Shown: piece by piece, positions 37,374 through 50,232 of the stretch
How the letters are laid out: the number at the start of each line of letters is the position of its first letter
Numbering within the stretch: the stretch's first letter is position 1
NCBI GenBank assembly: GCA_943737045.1
Contig: CALSFV010000326.1
Coordinates: 62,001 to 126,000, forward strand
DNA length: 64,000 nucleotides
Reading direction: 5' to 3'
From: Parapristionchus giblindavisi
Taxonomy: Eukaryota > Nematoda > Chromadorea > Rhabditida > Diplogasteridae
The notes under the pieces: generated by a model
Database searches by the model: none
Seen by the model: the letters and a program-made list of their open reading frames with translations, nothing else
Told to the model about the DNA's origin: nothing
Program-made: the position numbers and the translations under genes

Positions 37374-37434
37374 GTTCGGCAATAGGATTCGAACCCGTGG
37401 CCATGCGCTATTCAGTCAAGAGTTGCTCTACATG
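37374..37434 (-). pseudogene. tRNA-like fragment, degenerate
   Basis: The minus strand reads GTAGAGCA (D-arm-like) ... CTTGACTGAA ... CGGGTTCGAATCC, a good B box, then CTATTGCCGAAC. The T stem pairs poorly, the anticodon stem does not form, and no 5' acceptor strand matches TTGCCGAA. It is a tRNA pseudogene or the head of a tRNA-derived SINE. Confidence 0.45.
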
Positions 37435-37761
37435 ATTAATGAGTACTCTTCTTGCGTAGAACTTGACACTTGAATAAGCGAGGTACAACAGATTTGAATG
37501 AATATTCGTGGGTATCCATCTTTAATCTCGTGTTGCTCCGTACCTATTTTTGTCCTGATATGTAAGTCTAATTGAAATTCCCTTATCATTGATTGTATGG
37601 TTCCTTTTTATCACTGGGTGTTGCGTTTATATTATAGATGAATGTTGATGACTATAGTCGCTTTAGCTCTCACTTCTATCATCTTTTCGCTCTATTATTC
37701 TAATACCGTCTCTGTTAATGGTTATTCGGAGACTCGTCTTTCTCTTCACGTATTATTACCA

Positions 37762-37809
37762 GTGGCCGTATGCAAGAACAACGGGAAAACGGTTCTTGCA
37801 TACGGCCAC
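37762..37809. repeat. Perfect 18-bp hairpin
   Basis: GTGGCCGTATGCAAGAAC (37762-37779) and its exact reverse complement (37792-37809) are separated by a 12-nt loop. Stem GC content is well above the surrounding sequence. No matching transposon ends or poly-T follow. Confidence 0.9.
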
Positions 37810-38348
37810 AGAGTGAATCATGAAGAGACTGTGTTTAAAGAGTGGAAAGAGGTTAGAAGAGAAAACAGAAGATTCATCGAATTCAGTCATCAGCATTCAC
37901 CAATAACATAAACGAACACCCATTGATAAAATGGAACCATACAATTACAATTACATACAATGGGATCAATCAGACATATCAGGACAAAATAAGGTACGGA
38001 GCGAGAAGAAGAAGACGAGAGGGGGGCACATTAAGAGGGAGGACCACTAAGGGACTAGTCCATAGCCGCTCCATAGCAGGGACCGCTAGCAGCCGCCGCG
38101 CTGCTACGCGTCCGTCCTTCTATCAGTTCAGAATGTATCAGCTTATGTCTTGTTGTTGCAATAAATACGAGTTGGTGTAATTTTATCAAGCCTCAAGCAT
38201 CATACAGAATAGTCAATTTGATTAAAATTAACAAAAAATATAACGGAAGTGTGGATGTGATATGAATGAACCGGAATCCAGTTTCAATTCGATTGAAATG
38301 AGATCAAAATAGAGAATTAGGTGAATGAATATTACAATGAATGATTGA

Positions 38349-42059
<3,711 letters not shown>

Positions 42060-42115
42060 CCTACAACGAGATAATTGTATTCGAAAGAAGAAACAACATA
42101 AATCTAAAACCAAAT

Positions 42116-42187
42116 GCGGGAAAACGCTCAAAAATTGCAAAGATGTCGAGAGCGCGCGAAAACGTTCAAGTGAAATAAATTTCCCGC
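42116..42187. promoter_or_regulatory. Cluster of three E2F-like sites upstream of MCM4
   Basis: GCGGGAAA (42116-42123), GCGCGAAA (42154-42161) and TTTCCCGC (42180-42187) all match the E2F octamer TTTSSCGC in one orientation or the other, within 72 bp. E2F/DP (EFL-1/DPL-1 in nematodes) controls MCM genes at the G1/S transition. The sites are 57-128 bp from the MCM4 start and over 310 bp from the divergent RRM gene, so MCM4 is the likelier target. Confidence 0.7.
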
Positions 42188-42501
42188 GCGATAGCATACT
42201 GTATGTAATCTCGCAAATTCGTTTCTCCTTTCTTTGGTCTTTCTGAAAATTATTTTATTCAGATCAATAGATTTAATGTGCCCTAATAAATTCATAAATA
42301 ACATTAAAAAGAAGCTACATCATCAAAGAAAGACATGAAAGCTATTTATTTTAAATAAGCACAGTCCACGATCCGTAGTGCAATTCTTGTAGGAAACAGC
42401 GTCTACAGTGAAGACGCTGCACGAAGGGTCGGCTTATCGAGAGCTCTCATTTCATTGCTGATTTTATTGCAATTTCGGGATCAACTTTCTGAGATACAAG
42501 C

Positions 42502-45446
42502 ATGTCTGGTGAGTAATTTTATTTCCAATGTTTATTACTATCTTGTCTTATTGCTACATTTCAGATTTTCCATCATGGAGTGACGATAGGGATTCATATT
42601 CGAATGCATCATGGTCTAATGGAGGTGGTCCTCCGGCTCCTCCTCCCAGCTATGGCGGTGCTCCTGGATATCCTGGAGCAGGTATTACTCATCATTATCA
42701 TCTCTGTATATCGATTGCTCTTTTCAGATTCTTTTCCTCCTCGCGATGGTTATCGATTTGGTGGTTTGTTTTAGCTTTGTTTGTTTTATATGCAAATTTG
42801 AATAATTGTTTCGTCATATGCAAATTTTAGTTGTTGATTGTTCTTTGATATGCATTGTTCTTATGTAAATTTAATTTGAATTAATTGAAGGAAGTTTCCC
42901 ACCTGGACCTCCTCCACCTCGAGATGGATTCTCTGGTTCGTATGATCGCCCTCGATTCTCTGAAGATGGTGTAGGACAACCATTCAGTGGTGGAGCCGCA
43001 CCGTTAGTTTTTAATCATAATAAACTACTTTCTAATAATATTACAAAGAATAATTTGTATAATTTAAGAGCTGCTGGTGGCAAAGCCAATGATATCAGTT
43101 ACGATACTTCATCTCGTGATCCTGCTCTACTCAGGTTATTAATTGACTATGATGTGCTTGAACCAATCGATAATCCTTTAGATCTCGTGTATTCATTGGA
43201 TCGATAGGTCGTGGTCCTATAGTTAGAGAGGATGTCATCGAGTTATGTCGCCCATTTGGTGCTCTTATCGCATGCACTCTATTCAAGGTTCGATTATTGA
43301 TTGTTTTATCGTATAATATAATAATAATATTTTTTCAGGGTTATGCTTTTATTCAATTTGCTCAAGCTGCAGATGCTGATACTGCATGTGAGGCACTCAA
43401 TGGAAAGAGATGGAAAGGAGTCAATATTGGTAAGAATATTCCATATTATCTTATAAATTATTGATCAATTTTCTCTTACCATCATTTTACCCATTCTCAA
43501 ATAGAGTGTCTTTCGTTTTCTCAAAATATTGATCAAAGCGGTTACTCGCTTGCCATTTGTTCTCATTTCAAATTCCCTATTATTGATTGATGTGTCCTTC
43601 CATTTCATATCGCTTACAACAATATATAGAATCTCTGACGATGTTGTGATTGTGGTGATAGGTATTTGATATAAGAGGTAATCTGTTTATAGATGTTCAT
43701 CTTGCAATGGAAGGTCTCGTCCGGAAGACACTACCGTATGTAACAACGAAGACTATCGATTCATTTTGTTGATTGATCGATTGATTTCCAAGTCGCCTTG
43801 AGGCTGACATTTTACTTTTAATATTTTTAACAAATTAAAATAGACGCTCTTGTCACAAGTATTAATTACTTTTTATCTTCTAAAAACATTTTTACCCATA
43901 AATTATTTTGAAAAAACTAAATGTAATTCAATAGATAATATAATTTCTTTGCAGACAGAAGCGTCCGGCTGAGAGTGGTCCAAAGGGAGGATCTGGTAAA
44001 GGAGGAGGAACACCCATAAGTTCATCTAATGCTATTGGTATGATATCTGCAAAAGTGATGGTTGGATTACCGTATCTTTCGTTGCAGGTACCAAGAGACC
44101 TCGTGCTAATAATACTGGTGCTGAGGATGACTACGATGTTAGTAGTTGGAAGGAGGTAGAGTAGAGTTGTTGGATACTGTAGATGATTATCGATTACTTG
44201 TAGGTCAATGAGCAGAACAGACGTAATGCTGATGCTGACACGAGTGTTCCTCAACTAGTTGCTTCAGGTACCGTAATCGAGTGATGAGGAGTATTGTATC
44301 ATGAACATTATTGATTGATTATCTTTCAGAAATGGCAGATACTCTTATTTGTGGTACATGTCGATACGTCACTTCTGATTTCATTGCTTTCCGTGAGCAT
44401 AGAAAGAGAGCGTGTACTAAACCCAAGGATGGATGTGAGTACTGTAACTAACTATTATGATGATATGACAGTGATTGATTATTGATTGATATGATTATAG
44501 TGGAACCACCAGTACTGAAGTGTGCATCATGTGGTCTTCGTTTCTTGACAGCATGGAAGATGTTATTCCATCTCACTGATTTCCATCGAATGCAACTATT
44601 CAAGCCTGATTATGCACCTGTAAGATATTTTCAATTATATTCAATTTAATTTGTTTTACCTTTATAGGATTCAGTGGAGAAGGCAAAGGTAGAAGATGAG
44701 AGATATCGTAAGATACAAGAGGAAAGAATGTCTATGTATAAGGCTGAACAGATTAAGAGATCTGAACAACAACCATTTGATATTCCTGAAGATGAAAGAG
44801 GTACGGTAGATGTGGTATACTGTATCATGACTAATCTACATAGGTCGAATAGCTATGTTATCGGGTTTTAAAATGCGGTCAGGTTTTTCAAATTTAGGCA
44901 AATTTGGTTCAAAATGCGGTCAGGTTTATCGATTTTTTGGGAAATTTTGGCTCAAAATGCGGTCAGGCCCCTTTGTAACATACTTTTCGACCTATGCTAA
45001 TCTATATGAATCGTTAAATAAGTAATAATAATAATAATAATATTTAAAGAAGTGACTCGTTCCCCATTGAATGGAGATAATCGTCCATCAACCAATCCCC
45101 CTGTTACATCATCAACATCTAATCAACAATTTACTGATGATGCTGTTGAGAATACATTCGAAGCTGCTCCTAAAGCTCCACCAGCTGTAAGTTGGATACT
45201 GTAGTTGAATTATTATTGATTGATTCTGTAATTGTTTAGACATCTGAACCAGTTGAGAAGGTTACAACTGGAGCTGATTATGATGAGGATGAAGAAGATG
45301 AAGAGACAACACAACCATCAGCTATACCCACTCTTGGTTAGATTACCGTAGATTGTAATCTATCGTAACCCATTGTTGATTGATCATTACCGTACTACCA
45401 CCATCTCATTATTGTAGCTAATAAACCCACTCCTGATCTTATATGA
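42502..45446 (+). CDS. hnRNP C/RALY-like RRM protein with zinc-finger-like segments
   Basis: At least 14 exons; the first coding exon is just ATGTCTG (42502-42508). The start is Gly/Pro-rich (GGGPPAPPPSYGGAPGYPGA). The RRM has RNP2 RVFIGSI and RNP1 KGYAFIQF, and SRVFIGSI...VIELCRPFGALIACTLFKGYAFIQFAQ...VNIDVHLAM follows hnRNP C, which has SRVFIGNL, KGFAFVQY and LDINLA at the same places. A basic linker (QKRPAESGPKGGSGKGGG, then TKRPRAN) could be nuclear localisation. Two short zinc-binding segments follow: CGTCRYVTSDFIAFREHRKRAC and CASCGLRFLTAWKMLFHLTDFH (C2H2). A charged helix (KAKVEDERYRKIQEERMSMY) and an acidic tail (YDEDEEDEE) end the protein, stop at 45444-45446. Nuclear pre-mRNA binding is the likely role. 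Two exons appear to use AAG acceptors (42890, 43068). One intron holds a MITE. Confidence 0.82.
44839..44996 (-). mobile_element. hAT-like MITE with internal 43-bp repeats, copy 2
   Basis: The same family as 27977-28181, inverted. Ends CATAGGTCGAA (44839-44849) and TTCGACCTATG (44986-44996), flanked by the perfect 8-bp duplication CTAATCTA (44831-44838 and 44997-45004). It holds only about 2.5 internal units with the core CTGACCGCATTTT on the minus strand. It is in an intron of the RRM gene. Confidence 0.92.
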
Positions 45447-45531
45447 GCATTCTTAACAAATTATTTTATCCATTTCGTTTTTATATTTGTGTAACAAATT
45501 ATCTTCGCTTATGAATCGTGCACATTTGCCT

Positions 45532-45624
45532 TACGTACGCGTTCACGTACATTTTACATGGACGTGTACGTAAACGAAATGTAACGATAGATTACGTGAC
45601 GGTGTGAACACGTAAGGCAAATGT
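45532..45624. repeat. Foldback repeat just downstream of the RRM gene
   Basis: ACATTTGCCTTACGT (45532-45546) is the exact inverse of ACGTAAGGCAAATGT (45610-45624). The 63-bp interior is also partly self-complementary (GTTCACGTAC, GGACGTGTACGT, ACGTGACGGTGTGAAC). Could be a small MITE; no target duplication found. Confidence 0.75.
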
Positions 45625-46034
45625 AACAACTCATTGAAACCCCTCATAATATTTATGCCTTATTTATAAATGCGTGCTTATTTTAAATAATGTACTCTTG
45701 CACCCTTAATAAATGACTTTACATTGGAAAATTGTTTATTTGTATGATGTAACACATAAAGCCGAAAGGATTGTGTAGTTGTAGAACAATGATATAGATT
45801 GTACTGGAAGTTGTCATTGATATCTTTTCCCTTTGATCTACACCGATGGAATTCACTCATACTTAACATGCATATCCACTTAGACGTTAGGTAACATCAT
45901 CCAAATGTTATATTGATACAAACGATACCGTTATCGTCATCGGCACTTCTCAGAAGGAGAGTTCGAATTTACAACGGGCCAAAAACAGAAGTGCCTCATC
46001 ATCTACAGTACAGCCACAGAAATGAAAATGAAGA

Positions 46035-46368
46035 CTCAGGTAAATCGCTTTGAATCTAATCGGGGCATTTTTTGAATCTAATCGGATCATGCGTCTTTTT
46101 GAATCTAATCAGAACAATTTTTGAATCTAATTAGAAAATTTTTCAATCTAATCAGAGCGTCCGTTTTTGCATCTAATCATAACACTTTTTAAATCTAATT
46201 AGAAAATTTTTAAATCTAATCAGAGAATTTTTTGAATCGAATCAGAACATTTGTCTTTTTGAATCTAATCAGAACGTTTTTGAATCTAATCAGAGAGATT
46301 TTTGAATCTAATTTAGCCCTAGTTTCTTCTAAAATTGCTCTAATTAGATTCAAAACGATTTGCCTGAG
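46035..46368. mobile_element. Inverted-repeat element filled with about 25-bp tandem units
   Basis: About twelve units carrying AATCTAAT, spaced 21-28 bp, e.g. TTTTTGAATCTAATCAGAAC. The array is bounded by an inverted repeat of about 26 bp: CTCAGGTAAATCGCTTTGAA on the left and TTCAAAACGATTTGCCTGAG on the right. No clear target duplication. The plan parallels the two hAT-like MITE families in this window. Confidence 0.75.
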
Positions 46369-47934
46369 GAGTTGCATTTAACTGTCACAAAAAATTACAG
46401 TCTAATTCAATAGGAGTTCTACGGAACCATATTGAATAGAGGTTAACTGTCTAGAACCTAATACTAGCTAATGGTCGAAACAGTGGATCTTAACCGACTA
46501 ATCACAATTATGTTTTACTAACACATAACTTTAAAAGTGCATTCTAATTATGGTATATCTCAGAATTTAATAGTCCAATCTACGATCAATTCAAATATGC
46601 AATGAATATACTGTGCAAGTGATGAAGTTCATATCTGAACTATTGAATGTAATGATGATATGGGATGAAAGGAAGCGAATACATGACAAGTAAATAAATG
46701 TATATCTTTATTATCTTGTACATTGCGAGTCCTTTCGCTTATCTTTTCATTGCCCATCATAACAACAACTTTTTTCTTACTTTTGAACCGTTTTCCCTTT
46801 TACAGTACCCCATTCCTATAGTAACATTTTAGTCGAACTATTGCTGTTTTACATTTTTTCGCCTAACCAATCGTCTTTATCATGTTTGATCTCAAAGCTC
46901 AATGCATCTTTATTTTTCGTTTCCCCCTTCTTTCGTTGTTTTTTCCTTACAATTAGATCAGTAATAACTCCCCCCCCCATCACATCTTATATTCTCTTAT
47001 TCCTATTCTGATCTATTTCCATCTTCCATTGATCTAATTCACAGATATCGTAGATTGCATGTTCCCTCTTGACAGACAAGGTCGATTTCACTTCTCTCCC
47101 TCTTGAATCTCTACCTCTCCCTCTTGATTTCAATGATGTGATCATCTACTGATAGTCTTCCACTTGAATTGTGATAACAATCAACCACTTCATTAGATTC
47201 TTTCTCTTCTATCCAAACACTTCTTCTTCTCTTATACTCATAAAGGTGTGAATCTATCCTAGTCAATCAATCAAAGTGCTTCTCTACCGTAATCCTCCAA
47301 CTTCCTCCTATTCTGTCCCTCGAGTGGATTGTTTACATTCGTACATACTGTAATCCTATGGAGTGGAGAATTCGCCGTAATATACACAGTGACTCGATTC
47401 AGAAAGAGGGAGAGGTAGAGGTAGAAGGAGAGGGAGAGAGAGGTAGAGTGATGGTTGATTGAGTGAAGTGTGGATGTCTGATCAGTATCTAATCTCTTCT
47501 TCATACATCTCTTCTATCATCTGATATTGAATGATTCATATTGAATGAAGATATCAATACTAATACCATACTCATACAATGATAGACTCTCGTAGAATAT
47601 CAATGAGAATAAAAAAATCAATTTGCGATAGCAATATTAAAAAAATTATTACATGTCAACAAGCCTTTTTGGATATACCGTTACTCGATACGGTACTCCA
47701 TTCATGCATCATATTCAATACAGTATTCATTTAGAAGACTAATCAATATTCAAATATTTCTCAAGTGTCCATCATCCTCACCTGAGAGAGTATCAATATC
47801 TAGCAGATGTTTCCTCTTATCTCTTCAATAGAGACTACCGCCTCTTTCTTTGATCAGGTGTCCATATCCATATCAACACTTCACACACAAACAACTTATC
47901 CTAACTGATCACCTTAACGTCTACACGCACCTAT

Positions 47935-48010
47935 GACTTAATCGATAAGTCCACACTTACTCATGACTTAATCGATAAGTCGAGAAATAAGTCCACTTAA
48001 TCGATAAGTC
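47935..48010. repeat. Three copies of an ACTTAATCGATAAGT near-palindrome
   Basis: GACTTAATCGATAAGTC at 47935-47951 and 47965-47981, and CACTTAATCGATAAGTC (ACTTAATCGATAAGTC from 47995) ending at 48010. The core ATCGAT is a perfect palindrome and the flanks ACTTA/TAAGT extend it. Confidence 0.85.
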
Positions 48011-49002
48011 CCCTCGTAATTCGAACCAGTCGCAATATCACTTGTCACCATGGTGCGTGTCGACAGATTAGATAGACGAGATAGTATGGGAATATGAGAG
48101 AGTGTAATCGATCTTCATTCTATTCTTCGCGCATATGTTAATCTCATTCCATCATCTATATAGAGTACATACAGATCAGAGAGAGTACAGATAGTTAGAG
48201 TAGATGAGAGAGTATTTGAAAATGAGAGAGTCATTATCTATATAGAAATCAATCCATCATTGAACTGTTGTATCCATTGTAAGATCAGATTAGACATTAT
48301 ACACTAATAAATACACAATAGAGAGATCATTATAGTAATCTATACCCATCTCTCCCTCTTGGAACTCTCCCACTCCCTCTTGGAACTCTCCCTCTCCCTC
48401 ATCCTCTGTCTATCTCCTCAAGATTATCCCAGGACACTCTTTCCCCATTACAAAGTCACCACGCGCATTTTAATCGAAAATTAGGTTTGAGTGAAGTGTT
48501 AAAATTGAATGGAATTGAATGGGAGTCAATTAGACTCAAGACTTTATTTAGAGAGAACGAAAGAAAAGAACGAAGAGATGAATGAATCGATAAAACATTT
48601 GTTGAAGAATCAAAGCATAAGACATTGCAGTAAAGGTAAAATGGAATCTCGTATTCTGTAATTGGAAGAGATGAAGATTGAATAAAGCCAAATCGAAGAT
48701 CAAAGATCAACTAAAGCCGTTGGTAGGTTTTAACAAGCTAGGAATGGTTAATTAGCATATTTGGGAGAAGACAAAAAAGATGTAATGCATTGTAACAGAG
48801 AGAGGGAATGATGAGGGGGTAAGTGGGACTCGTTGTTTAGTCAAATCATTATTGTAGATGTAGTATGTAGTACAATTAGAATTATTGCAAAACAAATGAA
48901 AATATAGATTAGAGGGAATGGTTATTAGCTTGTTACAGTAAAATGTTATCATTGCTCAAGGGAGGAAAGGAATAGAGATCAAAGATCAAAGATCAAAATG
49001 TA

Positions 49003-49255
49003 TTAGACATAGGACGATTGCACTTTCTCACGCGAGTTTCCACGACGAAAAGTGTTACGGAAGAAGCCGCGAACCTATAATTGAACAATCAATCAATCAA
49101 TATTCATTCCATGCAAGAAACAACGACTTCCGTAATAAATCAATACTTACGGTATCACGAATGGATGAATTTCGACCAAATGTAGAAGAGGCAGCACTAG
49201 CACCCGATTCATGTGAGTAGATCGATGGAGGACGACGAGAGAAACGAGAATCCAT
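49003..49255 (-). CDS. Small basic Ser/Arg-rich protein, unrecognised
   Basis: Two exons, 49151-49255 and 49003-49074, join in frame to encode 58 residues: starts MDSRFSRRPPSIYSHESG, ends RRGNSREKVQSSYV, then TAA. The intron has a good donor (GTAAGT) and a TATAG acceptor. Composition is Arg/Ser-rich with net positive charge, no signal peptide or membrane segment. TVRGFFRNTFRRG could form an amphipathic basic helix. I do not recognise the family. It cannot be a downstream exon of the ankyrin gene because the splice phase of the last recognised ankyrin exon does not fit and no acceptor precedes the ATG. Confidence 0.5.
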
Positions 49256-49575
49256 AATATCGATTGATTAGTCATTATTGATTATTCTATCGATTGATTA
49301 TTTAATCTATTTCAGTTATAATTCAAATTATCAAAAAAGGTGAAAAGCTTGTAGACTACTGTAATTTGTACACTCTAGCCAATCAATATCTGGAGGAGGA
49401 GATAAGGTATACGGTAAGTTGTTCGAACAACCAATCAATGAGATAAGTCCCTCTCTTCTCTTCTCTCTATCACTGATAGTCCAATTCTCCCATCTATTCT
49501 GCCTGTGCATACACTATCACCGAATCAATGTCCAAGAGGGAGAGGGAGAGGGAGAGGGAGAGGGAGAGGGAGAGG

Positions 49576-49617
<42 letters not shown>

Positions 49618-50232
49618 GAGGGAGAGAATCCGTTAATCCTTCAATCTATCGTCGTCCTCGTTTTCATTGTGTGCAAACTAAGCCAACATTGCTTCTCCTT
49701 CTCCTCTTTCCATTTGTCGGCAATCCTCTTTCTATCTCTCTCAATTCACGGAAGATTTAACATGAAGACGAGAGAGGGAGAGGAAGAGGTAGAGATAGAG
49801 AGGTAGAGGTAGAGGGAGGGATACGGTAGAGAGATAGAAAGAGAGTGATCATCTACTACGTTCCATGAGAGACAACGATATGGATGAAAGAAAAGGTATG
49901 AATTGTATGCTTAAGTCATTCACTCATACATACGTAGAATATTCTATTCTTAGAGAAGGAAAAGAAGACAATAAATTAATTAACCCTAAACCCATCATAG
50001 AGATCAATAATCATAAACCCATTAAAGACAATGATAGATTCATAGTTCTACTTGATTGAATACTAGAATATCTCGTACATCTTCCATGTATCTCTCTCAA
50101 TCACACCTCTCTTATGTTTTGTTCCAAAGTCGTCAAAATAAATGAAACGAAAAGAAAAATAGGCGATAGTGCATGAAACGAGGCGAGTTTTCCCCCGATT
50201 ATCTTATCATTCATAACATAATCTCAACTTAC
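49256..50232. other. Spacer between the small gene and the ankyrin exons
   Basis: Mostly purine repeats and AT-rich DNA. Further 3' exons of the ankyrin gene probably lie here or beyond, since the last exon I can recognise ends in a splice donor, but I could not identify them. Confidence 0.4.
49536..49627. repeat. (GAGGGA)n/(GA)n purine array
   Basis: About 90 bp of uninterrupted plus-strand purine, hexamers grading into GA dinucleotides. Confidence 0.95.

Larger units (their letters stand above)
36601..38348. other. Spacer between converging VPS13 and MCM4
   Basis: 3' flanks of two convergent genes. Contains a tRNA-like fragment (37374-37434) and a strong hairpin (37762-37809). An open frame at 37642-37911 begins with a hydrophobic, signal-like stretch (MLMTIVALALTSIIFSLYYS) but its second half is the hairpin, and no homology is evident, so I do not call it a gene. 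Confidence 0.5.
45447..49002. other. Intergenic region with repeats, no gene seen
   Basis: Besides the two repeats listed separately (45532-45624, 46035-46368) and the palindrome trio at 47935-48010, this is AT-rich with pyrimidine-rich patches near 47080-47260 and 48340-48420. No credible exon on either strand. Confidence 0.55.

Noticed and set aside
37642..37911. 89-codon frame with a hydrophobic start resembling a signal peptide
   Set aside because: The second half is the perfect hairpin, there is no homology I recognise, and the in-frame context has no supporting splice structure. Transcript evidence could revive it.
49528..49806. Arg-Glu repeat frame, with similar Arg-Gly frames near 55784-56146 and 56797-56988
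   Set aside because: These are translations of (GAGGGA)n and (GA)n arrays; period and strand symmetry show simple repeat, not RGG or RE proteins.
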